Of a stretch of DNA of 10,388 bases, positions 1-6,555 are shown one piece after another (positions within the stretch are counted from its first letter, which is position 1; the number at the start of each line of letters is the position of its first letter). This stretch comes from an uncultured Roseburia sp. GTDB taxonomy: Bacteria > Bacillota > Clostridia > Lachnospirales > Lachnospiraceae. The stretch covers positions 1 to 10,388 of the forward strand of contig CANDFU010000029.1 of assembly GCA_947384095.1 (NCBI GenBank), written 5' to 3'. The notes under the pieces were generated by a model that saw only the letters and a list, made by a program, of their open reading frames with translations, searched no databases and was not told the origin of the DNA. The position numbers were made by a program, and so were the translations under genes.

Positions 1-252
1 GATATCATGGGCGATCTCAATAAGCGGAGAGGCCGCGTGCTTGGCATGAATCCGGCGGAACATGGTTATCAGGAGATCATCGCGGATATTCCGTATATGG
101 AGCTGTACGGATACAACACCGATATCCGTTCCATGACCGGAGGCAGCGGTACATTTTCCTTTGAGTTTGCAAGATATGAGCAGGCGCCGTCTGATATCCA
201 GACGAAGGAAGTTGAGGCGAGAGCGGCGAAGCTGGACGGCGGTGAGGAGTAG
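1..252 (+). CDS. Elongation factor G-type GTPase, C-terminal fragment (partial at left edge)
   Basis: The reading frame is open from base 1 and ends at TAG 250-252, giving 83 residues of a protein that begins outside the window. The residues IMGDLNKRRGRVLGM, followed by IADIPYMELYGY and TDIRSMTGGSGTFSFEF, match the EF-G C-terminal region (the end of domain IV and domain V), where family members have RRG-ig-m and LRs-TqGrg-f motifs. EF-G moves tRNA and mRNA through the ribosome in the cytoplasm, using GTP. The GTPase domain is not visible, so a paralogue (an EF-G2-like or ribosome-protection-type protein) cannot be excluded. The acidic tail (DGGEE) is unremarkable. The next gene starts 44 bases downstream in the same direction with its own ribosome binding site, so co-transcription is possible, but no functional link is evident. 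Confidence 0.88.
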   Translation, partial: DIMGDLNKRRGRVLGMNPAEHGYQEIIADIPYMELYGYNTDIRSMTGGSGTFSFEFARYEQAPSDIQTKEVEARAAKLDGGEE

Positions 253-296
253 ACAAAGGCGGTTTTAGTGATTCACGAAAAAGGAGGGGAGAGACA

Positions 297-1592
297 GTGA
301 GACGATGCAGGGAAATCATTGCGGTGTGTTCTGTTTTTATCCTCCTTTTGAATGATCCGAAGCTGATTTCGTCCTGTCTGCCGGGATTTTGCGCATCGCT
401 CCCGGGCCTGCGGTTTTCGTCCGCCGGGCCGGCCATATCGCCGCGGAAGGGCGGAACAGATTTTAAAATTTCTTATATGCTCAACGGCGGCACGAACAGC
501 GTGCGCAATCCCGAATCTGTTTTGTGGGAAGACCTGCCGTTTGTGCCGGATATCCCGATGCGCGAGGGGTACAATTTTGCCGGATGGTATACAGACAGCG
601 GCTATACGCAGAAGATCACGGAGATGAATCGGGAGAATGCAAAAGATACGGTACTGTTTGCAAAATGGACAAGGGCCATCGACAGCCAGTATAATGTGGA
701 GATGTATTCCTACCGGTCGGGCGGCGTTTCTGACAGGAATCACAAAGAGTTGAAAGAGTGCAGCTACGGTTTTCTGGATGAAGTGGCGATTCCGGGTATG
801 CCTTCGACGAGAGAGCAGGACTATCTGGACCATATTATAAGCAGTGTCGGACAGTGTCTGCAGGGACTCTGCTTTACGCCGGAATATATCCTGATCTCTG
901 CGTACGCGGAGGAGTCGGAAGTGCCGGGATCGCTGCTGGTATTTGACCGGCGGGACGGAAGTTACCTGACGGCGCTTTTGATGCGGGAGGACAGCCATCT
1001 CGGGGGAATTGCGTTTGACGGGGAGAATATCTGGGTCTGCCATTCGGGGACATGTACGCTGGAGCGGATTTCCTATAGAGATGTTCTCAGAGCGGTGGAA
1101 GAAGGCGGTGAAATTACAGATAAATCCGCTGAGTACCGCCTGAAAAACACGCCGTCCTGCATCACCTGTTACGGAGGACGGATCTGGGTGGCGACACACA
1201 CAAAGATTTTCGGCTCACAGATGCTTTCCTACAGCTTTGATCCGGAACAGGATACGCTGGTGTCCCTTGGCAGTTATAATATTCCGAGCAAGGTTCAGGG
1301 AATTGCGTTTGACGAGGCGGGTTCGGTCTATCTGAGCACATCCTATGGGCGGAACAACTCGTCTTATCTCAAGGTTTACGCGTCGCTTCTGATGCTGACG
1401 CGCCGGCCGAATGCGCCTGGTGTCAGGGTAGAGATGCCGCCCTGCTCCGAGGAGATTGCCGTTGCGGGGAATCATGTTTTTGTGCTTTTTGAATCGGCGA
1501 GCCGGAAATACTTTGAAGGGACGGATGGGCGCGGAACCAGTTCATCGCCGATTGACAAAGTGCTGAAAGTAGATGTTGCATCACTCTGGTAG
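297..1592 (+). CDS. Secreted InlB B-repeat protein with beta-propeller-like C-terminal region
   Basis: This 431-residue protein starts at a GTG preceded by a strong AAAGGAGGGG about 8 bases upstream, which decides the start. Residues 1-20 have basic residues (RRCR) and then a hydrophobic core (IIAVCSVFILLL), consistent with a signal peptide. Residues 56-125 form one InlB-type B repeat (Listeria-Bacteroides repeat), with YMLNGGTNS, the GYNFAGWYTD signature and a closing LFAKWT. From about residue 185 four similar strands recur roughly every 50 residues: GGIAFDGENIWV (236), SCITCYGGRIWV (287), QGIAFDEAGSVYL (334) and EEIAVAGNHVFV (385). This spacing suits beta-propeller blades of the NHL/YncE type. 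There is no C-terminal membrane anchor or sortase motif, so the protein is probably released or held non-covalently at the envelope. B repeats are common in surface proteins; the ligand is unknown. No enzyme motif is seen. Confidence 0.8.
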   Translation: MRRCREIIAVCSVFILLLNDPKLISSCLPGFCASLPGLRFSSAGPAISPRKGGTDFKISYMLNGGTNSVRNPESVLWEDLPFVPDIPMREGYNFAGWYTDSGYTQKITEMNRENAKDTVLFAKWTRAIDSQYNVEMYSYRSGGVSDRNHKELKECSYGFLDEVAIPGMPSTREQDYLDHIISSVGQCLQGLCFTPEYILISAYAEESEVPGSLLVFDRRDGSYLTALLMREDSHLGGIAFDGENIWVCHSGTCTLERISYRDVLRAVEEGGEITDKSAEYRLKNTPSCITCYGGRIWVATHTKIFGSQMLSYSFDPEQDTLVSLGSYNIPSKVQGIAFDEAGSVYLSTSYGRNNSSYLKVYASLLMLTRRPNAPGVRVEMPPCSEEIAVAGNHVFVLFESASRKYFEGTDGRGTSSSPIDKVLKVDVASLW

Positions 1593-1753
1593 CGCTGCCG
1601 GGAGAGAGAAGGAGAGCAGGACATGTAGGCATGCGGAGAAAAGCGGGCTGCCGGGGGAAAAGCAGCAGAAGAGAAAGAGCAGGGGAAATGCCGGGGAATA
1701 TCAAAGGGGCGGGACCGCGGTTCCGCTCTATGGTATGACCGGGCATTTTTTGC

Positions 1754-1788
1754 TTTGCTTTATAGGAAATTGCGTCCTATAAAGCAAA
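1754..1788. repeat. Perfect 14-bp inverted repeat with 7-base loop
   Basis: The arm TTTGCTTTATAGGA at 1754-1767 is the exact reverse complement of TCCTATAAAGCAAA at 1775-1788, separated by AATTGCG. Outer bases (GGGC at 1741, GCCC at 1790) could extend the structure. There is no T-run after the stem on either strand, so it is not a standard intrinsic terminator, although it lies where the upstream gene's transcript could end. Hairpins with a TATAGGA...TCCTATA stem seem to me to recur between genes in Lachnospiraceae genomes; that is from memory and unchecked. Confidence 0.75.
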
Positions 1789-1881
1789 AGCCCCGGGCAG
1801 AAACCGTACTGGAGAAACGAGTGTCGTAGAATGGAGGCGGCGGGGGAAAATCTGACTATGGCTTTCCGGACGGTATCATAT

Positions 1882-1887
1882 TATAAT
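1882..1887 (+). promoter_or_regulatory. Candidate -10 box upstream of the NYN gene
   Basis: A perfect TATAAT lies about 90 bases before the NYN start codon. No convincing TTGACA-like -35 hexamer is seen 16-18 bases upstream; the nearest resemblance (CTGACT at 1852-1857) is too far away. It is a candidate only, supported by position and the consensus hexamer. Confidence 0.3.
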
Positions 1888-1979
1888 GAAACGGGAATAT
1901 GTAAAAAAACGGTGAATGCGGCCCTTAAGGCCTGTCTGCACCGGAGGAAGGGATTATCAATCAGGAACGGAGAGTGTGT

Positions 1980-2819
1980 ATGAAGAACCAGACAAATATC
2001 GCTGTCTTAATCGACGCGGAAAATGTTTCCAGAAAATATGCAAAGCTGATCATGGACGAGGTCAACGAGTATGGTGTTCCCACGTATAAACGGGTTTACG
2101 GCGATTTTACAAATCCGGGTGTTTCGGCGTGGAAGGATGATCTGAGGACGTATGCGCTGACGCCGGTGATCCAGTTTAACTACACCAAGGGGAAAAATGC
2201 CTCTGATTCGGCCATGATCATCGATGCGATGGATATTTTGTATTCGGGAAACGTAAACGGTTTCTGTCTGGTCACGTCGGACAGTGATTTTACAAAGCTT
2301 GCCAACCGCCTCAGGGAGGCCGGAATGCTGGTGATCGGTATGGGAGAGCAGAAGACGCCCGCGTCCCTGGTGGCGGCCTGTGAGCAGTTTAAATATCTGG
2401 ATCTGTTGCTGAACGACGAGGGAAAAGAGCAGGAGGAAGCGGGGGAAGAGAATGCAGGAGAGAGCGCTGCCTTTGTACCCGCACAAAACGGAGGCATTTT
2501 GCCGCAGGAGAAGAGGGAGGCGGCGGAAGAGGTGCTCCAGGCAAAAGGAGAGGCCACTTATATCCCGACCAAAGAGAAGATCGGGGATGTGATACGGCAG
2601 ATTATCGGACAGAAATCCGACGAGACGGGCTGGGTCAACCAGTCGGAGATCGGTATTCTGCTTTCCAAGCGTGTCCCGGGATTTGATCCGAGAAATTATG
2701 CTTATGACAAATTAAGCAGACTGATTGAGAGCTATGATTTTCTGGAGACGAGGACGATCCCCAATCCAAAAAATGAGTTTTTAAAGATTGTGTATGTAAA
2801 ATTAAAAGAAAAGAAGTAG
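1980..2819 (+). CDS. NYN (PIN-like) domain protein with C-terminal OST-HTH/LOTUS-like domain
   Basis: The product has 279 residues from the ATG at 1980, which sits behind AGGAACGGAGA; an in-frame GTG at 1974 is less well placed. Residues 7-143 form a NYN domain (DUF88/LabA-like), a metal-dependent PIN-fold nuclease family. The acidic positions are visible: VLIDAEN (Asp12), ASDSAMIIDAMD (Asp77, Asp82) and LVTSDSDF (Asp101, Asp103). An acidic, probably disordered linker (about 146-190) leads to residues 196-278, which look like an OST-HTH/LOTUS domain: IGDVIRQIIG, then GWVNQSEIGILLSKRVPGFDPRNYAYDKLSRLIESYDFLE. That domain binds RNA in other proteins, so the expected role is cytoplasmic RNA cleavage or turnover. 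The family is common in bacteria and its physiological target is generally unknown. The protease gene follows 89 bases later in the same direction; no functional link is claimed. Confidence 0.85.
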   Translation: MKNQTNIAVLIDAENVSRKYAKLIMDEVNEYGVPTYKRVYGDFTNPGVSAWKDDLRTYALTPVIQFNYTKGKNASDSAMIIDAMDILYSGNVNGFCLVTSDSDFTKLANRLREAGMLVIGMGEQKTPASLVAACEQFKYLDLLLNDEGKEQEEAGEENAGESAAFVPAQNGGILPQEKREAAEEVLQAKGEATYIPTKEKIGDVIRQIIGQKSDETGWVNQSEIGILLSKRVPGFDPRNYAYDKLSRLIESYDFLETRTIPNPKNEFLKIVYVKLKEKK

Positions 2820-2908
2820 CGGATGACGGAGAATCCGCCGGAATGGGCCGGGGGTTATCGGGGAGCGGAATGGAAGGATCTGCATAAATTAGAAAAAAAG
2901 GCATTTTT

Positions 2909-3001
2909 ATGAACCGTGTAAAGAAATTAATCCACACGGATTATGCATATAGATCGGGATTAAGCGGGAGAAATGTGGCTGTGGCAGTGATGGATACGGG
3001 G
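2909..3001 (+). pseudogene. S8 (subtilisin-like) protease, N-terminal fragment, interrupted
   Basis: The ATG at 2909 follows AAAAAAAGG about 8 bases upstream. The 31 residues up to the break read through SGLSGRNVAVAVMDTG, the subtilisin-family motif that carries the catalytic Asp (Asp29 here). S8 proteases have another 250 or more residues after this point, with the catalytic His and Ser. In this window the frame instead enters foreign sequence at the G-run 2998-3002 and stops after 31 unrelated residues at 3095-3097. The protease resumes at 6538 in another frame. There is no signal peptide, so the intact enzyme would probably be an intracellular S8 protease. As it stands, the gene encodes only an inactive 62-residue stub. 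Confidence 0.85.
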
Positions 3002-3015
3002 GAGCGTGTCGTGGG
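2985..3015. other. Putative left attachment site (attL)
   Basis: The core is the G-run 2998-3002. To its left is protease sequence (GTGATGGATAC); to its right is element sequence (AGCGTGTCGTG). Large serine integrases exchange strands at a central dinucleotide, here probably GG, within a short shared core. The assignment rests on where protease similarity ends and on the matching G-run at the right edge. Confidence 0.65.
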
Positions 3016-3031
3016 AATGCAAGGAGGCCAT

Positions 3032-3054
3032 GCCCCGCCGGGATACGGCGGGGC
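3032..3054. repeat. GC-only hairpin in the element leader
   Basis: GCCCCGCCG (3032-3040) and CGGCGGGGC (3046-3054) are exact reverse complements with a GGATA loop. The stem consists of nine G-C pairs and lies 62 bases before the first element gene. No T-run follows, so it is not a classical terminator. It could slow transcription or translation reading in from the protease promoter, or be a recombinase or protein binding site; neither is shown. Confidence 0.75.
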
Positions 3055-3116
3055 CGGATCAACGGGAATAGGACAATCCGGTTCTGGCATAAGGTAAGAG
3101 AAAAAGGGGAAATGCC

Positions 3117-3380
3117 ATGTCAGAGACAATCGATCTGCAGGCCATGCGGGACGTCGGCCTTCTGCAGGCGGATAAAGATACGCTTGCAGATCTGAAGGAT
3201 ATCAGTATCGACCGGACGAAGCCGGCAGAAGAACGTGTGGAGGACTATATAAGGCAGGCGGGAAATCCATTTCTCGTCCGATGCGGTGATTATGTGCTGA
3301 AATTCGGGTATATGGATACCGAAAAGGGGATGGACGACCGTATGGCCGAGTATATCGCGAAAATGGCAAAGCTCAGATGA
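3117..3380 (+). CDS. DUF6870-like small protein of serine-recombinase operons
   Basis: This 87-residue protein starts at an ATG behind AAGGGGA with a 6-base spacer. The pattern (MRDVGLLQADKDTLADLKDISID, then PAEERVEDYIRQAGNPFLVRCGDYVLKFGY and a closing short helix) agrees with a small family I know as DUF6870, often found next to large serine recombinases or in mobile elements of Clostridia. Its biochemical function is not established. There is no helix-turn-helix, cysteine cluster or membrane segment. Its stop overlaps the start of the next gene by four bases (ATGA at 3377-3380), which suggests translational coupling. An accessory or directionality role for the recombinases is possible but is only inference. 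The family name is recalled by sequence pattern and should be confirmed. Confidence 0.68.
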   Translation: MSETIDLQAMRDVGLLQADKDTLADLKDISIDRTKPAEERVEDYIRQAGNPFLVRCGDYVLKFGYMDTEKGMDDRMAEYIAKMAKLR

Positions 3381-4993
3381 AAGAAAAAAGGTATTCCGTC
3401 GGGATTTATTCCCGGCTGTCGGTGGACAGCCACGACAGAAAAAACGAATCGATCGAGATGCAGGTAAAGATTGCGAAGGCTTACATGGAGCGTCGGGACG
3501 ATATGGTTCTCTATGACTGCTACAGTGATCTGGGAAAATCGGGAATGAATTTCGCGCGGGAAGGATTTGAGCGGCTGATGGCGGATGTGCGGCGGCGTCT
3601 TGTGGATTGCGTCATCGTCAAAGATTTTTCGCGCTTTGGCCGTAATTATATTGAGACCGGAAATTATATTCAGAAAATTTTTCCGTTTCTCGGCGTACGT
3701 TTTATTTCCGTGGCGGATGGTTTTGACAGCCTCACCTGCGTAAGCGATGACATCGGAGTCGGCCTGAGGAATCTTGCAAACGAGATGTATGCCAGGGACG
3801 TCGCTGTAAAGGTAAAAAGTGCGAAACAGGCGGACAGGGAGGCCGGAAGCTATGTCGGCGGCCTCCCGCCTTATGGTTACCGCATAAAACGGGAGGCCGG
3901 AAGGAGAGTTTTAGAGGCCGAGAAAGAGGCGGCAGGGATTGTGGAAAGCATCTACCGTCTCTTTGTGGAAGGGAAATCTACGGGAGAAATCCTTGCGTGG
4001 CTTTATGAAGAGGAAATACACCGGCCAACGGATTACCGGAAATATGGACATGTCCGTAGAAAGGATGGGGAGATCCTGCATCAGTGGGGGCGGGGAAGCG
4101 TAAAGGCGGTTCTCACCAATCCGGTTTATCTGGGGTGTCTCGCGCGGCCGTGCGGCGGAAAGCCGCGCGTGGTGCGCAGCTGGAGTGACCTGGCTGGAAA
4201 GGACTGGGACATAGAGCGGGAAACGCATGGGGCGATTATCGATGAGGAAGTATTTTTTCGCGCGGCCGGAAGGTTCGGGATACAGCCGGGAGCCGGCGGG
4301 AGACATGCAAAGAGGGAGCCGGATCCGTTTGCGGGAATTTTATTCTGCGGGAAGTGTAAAAAGCGGCTGGGCAGGTCGTTTGTAAAAGGGACTGGCGGCG
4401 AAAGGCGCCGGTATTTTTATTTCTGCAGGAATGCAGGGCGGATAGACGGATTGCGATGTGAAAATGATGTGATGGACGCGGAAATGCTGACCGGACTTTT
4501 TCATGCGGCGCTTGTGCGTGAAGCTGCTCTGAACGACAGGCTGCCGCACGATCCCGGGCAAAAAAGAGAAAAGTGTATAAAGGCCTGGAAGGCAGCGGCG
4601 GAACGGCAGCGCGGGGCAATCGAAACAAAGCTTTCGCGGGCGGCGTATGAAAAGAGCCGGATGTATGCGAAATACCGGGAAGGTGCGGTTGCCATTGAAA
4701 CGTATAAGGAGTGGGAGCTGAAAAAGCAGGAGGAGGAGAGGCGGCTGTCCGCGGCGTATAAGGAAGCGGAAGGCCGGATCGGCAGAATCGATGCAGATAC
4801 AAGGAGATGGGAGTCTTTTGTCCGTATGTTTTCGGAATATGACGGGCCCTTAAACGCGGATGCAGAATTGATCTCGGCGTTAATCGGGCGCGCGGAATTG
4901 TATCCGGGGAAGCGGATGGAGATCACGTTCCGCTTTGCCGGGCCGGGCATTTTAAAAACCGGAAAGGCGGGCGGCACGGATGCGGGAAGGTAA
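3377..4993 (+). CDS. Large serine recombinase 1
   Basis: This protein has 538 residues, a usual length for large serine recombinases, which integrate or excise DNA through a covalent 5'-phosphoserine intermediate. The catalytic resolvase domain covers about residues 6-155: IYSRLS carries Arg13 and the likely nucleophile Ser15, and VKDFSRFGRN carries the conserved Arg86 and Arg89. The recombinase domain spans about 160-300 (GGLPPYGYRI, VLTNPVYLGCLARP, GAIIDEEVF). A zinc ribbon follows, with Cys324, Cys327, Cys350 and Cys361, and then a long charged helical stretch (about 400-480) typical of the coiled coil that controls synapsis. All key residues are present, so the enzyme looks intact. The region usually reading DDGYSGTNF is changed to YSDLGKSGMNF, a divergence from recombinase 2. 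The gene overlaps the upstream gene by 4 bases and the next by 14. Confidence 0.93.
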   Translation: MKEKRYSVGIYSRLSVDSHDRKNESIEMQVKIAKAYMERRDDMVLYDCYSDLGKSGMNFAREGFERLMADVRRRLVDCVIVKDFSRFGRNYIETGNYIQKIFPFLGVRFISVADGFDSLTCVSDDIGVGLRNLANEMYARDVAVKVKSAKQADREAGSYVGGLPPYGYRIKREAGRRVLEAEKEAAGIVESIYRLFVEGKSTGEILAWLYEEEIHRPTDYRKYGHVRRKDGEILHQWGRGSVKAVLTNPVYLGCLARPCGGKPRVVRSWSDLAGKDWDIERETHGAIIDEEVFFRAAGRFGIQPGAGGRHAKREPDPFAGILFCGKCKKRLGRSFVKGTGGERRRYFYFCRNAGRIDGLRCENDVMDAEMLTGLFHAALVREAALNDRLPHDPGQKREKCIKAWKAAAERQRGAIETKLSRAAYEKSRMYAKYREGAVAIETYKEWELKKQEEERRLSAAYKEAEGRIGRIDADTRRWESFVRMFSEYDGPLNADAELISALIGRAELYPGKRMEITFRFAGPGILKTGKAGGTDAGR

Positions 4994-6524
4994 AGGAAAG
5001 TATCGGATTGCCCTTTATATGCGTCTTTCCAGAGAGGATGCGAAAGACGGCGGGGAAAGCGGCAGTATCCGCACCCAGAGGATGCTGCTGCGCAGATATG
5101 TGGAGGCGCATTTTTGCGATTATGAGGAGCTGGAGTTTTGCGACGACGGGTATTCGGGAACCAATTTTAACCGCCCCGGTGTCATGCAGCTTTTAAGTCT
5201 GGTGCGGGAGATGGCGGTGGACTGTATTGTCGTCAAAGATTTTTCCCGCTTTTCGAGGGATTATATTGATCTGGGGGATTATATTCAGCAGATTTTTCCC
5301 TTTATGGGCGTCCGGTTTATCTCGGTGAACGACGGGTTTGACAGTGGAGACGGGAAACAGACGGCGCCGGAACTGGATCTCTATTTTAAAAGCCTTTTGT
5401 ATGACCTCTATAGCAAGGATCTTTCCGTGAAGGTCCGGACTTCCCTGGCGGCGCGGAAGAAGAGGGGACAGTATGTGAGTGCAAACTGTCCGTTTGGATA
5501 TAAAAAAGATCCGGACGACCGGCACGCGCTTATGGTGCGGGAGGAGGAGGCGGCCGTTGTCCGCCGTATTTTTCAGATGACGCTTAAGGGGCATACGTCG
5601 TTTTCCATAGCGCGGCAGTTTAACGAAGAGGGAGTAAAGACGCCGGCAATGTTTCGCAGAGAAAGGGGAGAGACAGGGCGGCAGCCGAAGAAGGGCGGTT
5701 TTATCTGGTATCCTGCGGTGATCTGCCGGATCCTGCGCAGCGAGGTGTACGTGGGGGATCTTGTTTACGGGAAGACGGTAAAAGAATCGGTCGGAGGGAA
5801 AAACCGCCCGAAGCCCCGCAGTGAATGGGGGCGGTATCGCAACCATCACGAGCCGATTATAGACCGCCGGACGTTTGATCTGGTTCAGGAAGGCCGCGGG
5901 ACGGCAAAGGGGCGGTCAGAAGAAAAAACACATCCTCTGACTGGATATGCGGTCTGCGGCGGGTGCGGACACAATCTGCAGCTGCACAGAGGAAGCGCGC
6001 CGTATTTTTTCTGTCCCTGCCGGCCGGTCAGTCCCCGGGAAGAATGTGTGCGGAAAATGGACGCCGCGTCTCTGGAGCAGTATGTGCTTTTCAGGATGCA
6101 GAGTCATGTGTGGCAGACGGTGGACCGGGAGGAAATGCGCCTGAAGAAGCGTCGGGCAGATCAGAGGAAGCTGGAGGAATGGCAGGAGCAGGGGCGGGAG
6201 CTTAAAAGGAAGATGGCGGGATTAAAAATGCAGAAGACGCGGGCTTATGAGGCGTTTTCTGCGGGAAAGACCACTGACACGGCTTATCGTGAGACGGCCT
6301 TAAGGATTGCGGCGGAGGAAGAGTTTCTCGCCGGGAAACTGGCCGGGGCACAGCTTCAGGTAAAGCTCCTGCAGACTAAAGTCTGCAGGGAGCCGGGAAC
6401 AGCGGAAATGCTGGAATATTTCGGGCTTTCCAGCCTGACGGGGGAGTCCGTATCGGAGTGGGTTGAACGGATCGTTGTCTCCTGTGAGGGCAGTCCCGGG
6501 ATTCAATGGAAGGTTCTGCATTGA
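4980..6524 (+). CDS. Large serine recombinase 2
   Basis: This second large serine recombinase has 514 residues and is clearly different from its neighbour. The catalytic domain (about 8-160) shows LYMRLSRED with Arg15 and the likely nucleophile Ser17, the typical CDDGYSGTNFNRPG, and VVKDFSRFSRD with Arg90 and Arg93. The recombinase domain (about 165-305) has ANCPFGYKKDP, ILRSEVYVGDLVYGK and HEPIIDRRTFDLVQ. A zinc ribbon uses Cys326, Cys329 and probably Cys345 (or Cys347) and Cys356, followed by a charged coiled coil (about 375-455). The ATG lies inside the end of recombinase 1 and overlaps it by 14 bases, so the two are probably made together. The stop is 12 bases from the element's right core; integrase genes commonly sit beside their attachment site. 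A 22-base perfect palindrome lies in the 3' part. Confidence 0.93.
   Translation: MREGKGKYRIALYMRLSREDAKDGGESGSIRTQRMLLRRYVEAHFCDYEELEFCDDGYSGTNFNRPGVMQLLSLVREMAVDCIVVKDFSRFSRDYIDLGDYIQQIFPFMGVRFISVNDGFDSGDGKQTAPELDLYFKSLLYDLYSKDLSVKVRTSLAARKKRGQYVSANCPFGYKKDPDDRHALMVREEEAAVVRRIFQMTLKGHTSFSIARQFNEEGVKTPAMFRRERGETGRQPKKGGFIWYPAVICRILRSEVYVGDLVYGKTVKESVGGKNRPKPRSEWGRYRNHHEPIIDRRTFDLVQEGRGTAKGRSEEKTHPLTGYAVCGGCGHNLQLHRGSAPYFFCPCRPVSPREECVRKMDAASLEQYVLFRMQSHVWQTVDREEMRLKKRRADQRKLEEWQEQGRELKRKMAGLKMQKTRAYEAFSAGKTTDTAYRETALRIAAEEEFLAGKLAGAQLQVKLLQTKVCREPGTAEMLEYFGLSSLTGESVSEWVERIVVSCEGSPGIQWKVLH
6366..6394. repeat. Palindrome inside recombinase 2
   Basis: CCTGCAGACT (6368-6377) and AGTCTGCAGG (6380-6389) are perfect 10-base arms around AA, and the match extends outward to GCTC/GGAGC with one bulged base. 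It is inside coding sequence, about 150 bases from the right attachment core. It may be an operator, a binding site for an accessory protein, or an mRNA hairpin; coding constraint alone does not obviously explain it. Confidence 0.7.
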
Positions 6525-6555
6525 TCTGACAGGAGAGGGGATTGTTCCGCACCCC
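6525..6555. other. Putative right attachment site (attR)
   Basis: The core is the G-run 6537-6540. To its left is element sequence (CTGACAGGAGA), to its right protease sequence (ATTGTTCCGCACCCC). The joined element ends would form a site in which GACA (6528-6531) and TGTC (3007-3010) lie symmetrically, 14 bases apart, around a central GG. This is the kind of imperfect dyad expected for an integrase attP, though four-base arms are weak evidence. Confidence 0.62.

Larger units (their letters stand above)
1593..1979. other. Non-coding gap with a hairpin and a possible promoter
   Basis: These 387 bases separate the secreted propeller protein from the NYN gene. An open frame of 69 codons (1573-1782) crosses the start of the gap, but it overlaps the end of the upstream gene, has no good ribosome binding site, and its low-complexity composition does not look like a protein. 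The gap contains a strong hairpin (1754-1788) and a TATAAT box (1882-1887). Nothing else was recognised: no tRNA, no riboswitch fold I could identify and no CRISPR repeat. Confidence 0.6.
3002..6540 (+). mobile_element. Compact serine-recombinase element inserted in the S8 protease gene
   Basis: About 3,539 bases separate the two matching protease halves. The edges share a G-run (GGGGG at 2998-3002 and GGGG at 6537-6540), as expected for the short core of large serine integrases. Removing 3002-6540 gives GATACGGGGATTGTTCCG, reading DTGIVP, the normal continuation after the S8 Asp motif. Inside are a 115-base leader with a GC-rich hairpin and three genes in one direction: a DUF6870-like protein and two large serine recombinases. 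The last gene stops 12 bases before the right core. There is no recognisable phage, conjugation, replication or cargo gene, so it resembles a minimal integrative element. Exact ends are uncertain by a few bases because of the G-runs. Confidence 0.82.

Noticed and set aside
273..1199. A 308-codon minus-strand frame opposite the propeller gene
   Set aside because: Rich in Arg, His and Pro as typical of antisense shadows, with no ribosome binding site; the plus-strand gene has a signal peptide and recognisable domains.
1573..1782. A plus-strand frame of 69 codons overlapping the end of the propeller gene
   Set aside because: No suitable ribosome binding site, low-complexity charged composition, and its end lies in the hairpin; it looks like chance.
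3117..3380. The small element gene as a TnpW-type transposon protein or an excisionase
   Set aside because: It lacks the short basic pattern I associate with TnpW and has no winged-helix or helix-turn-helix signature; the DUF6870-like pattern fits better.
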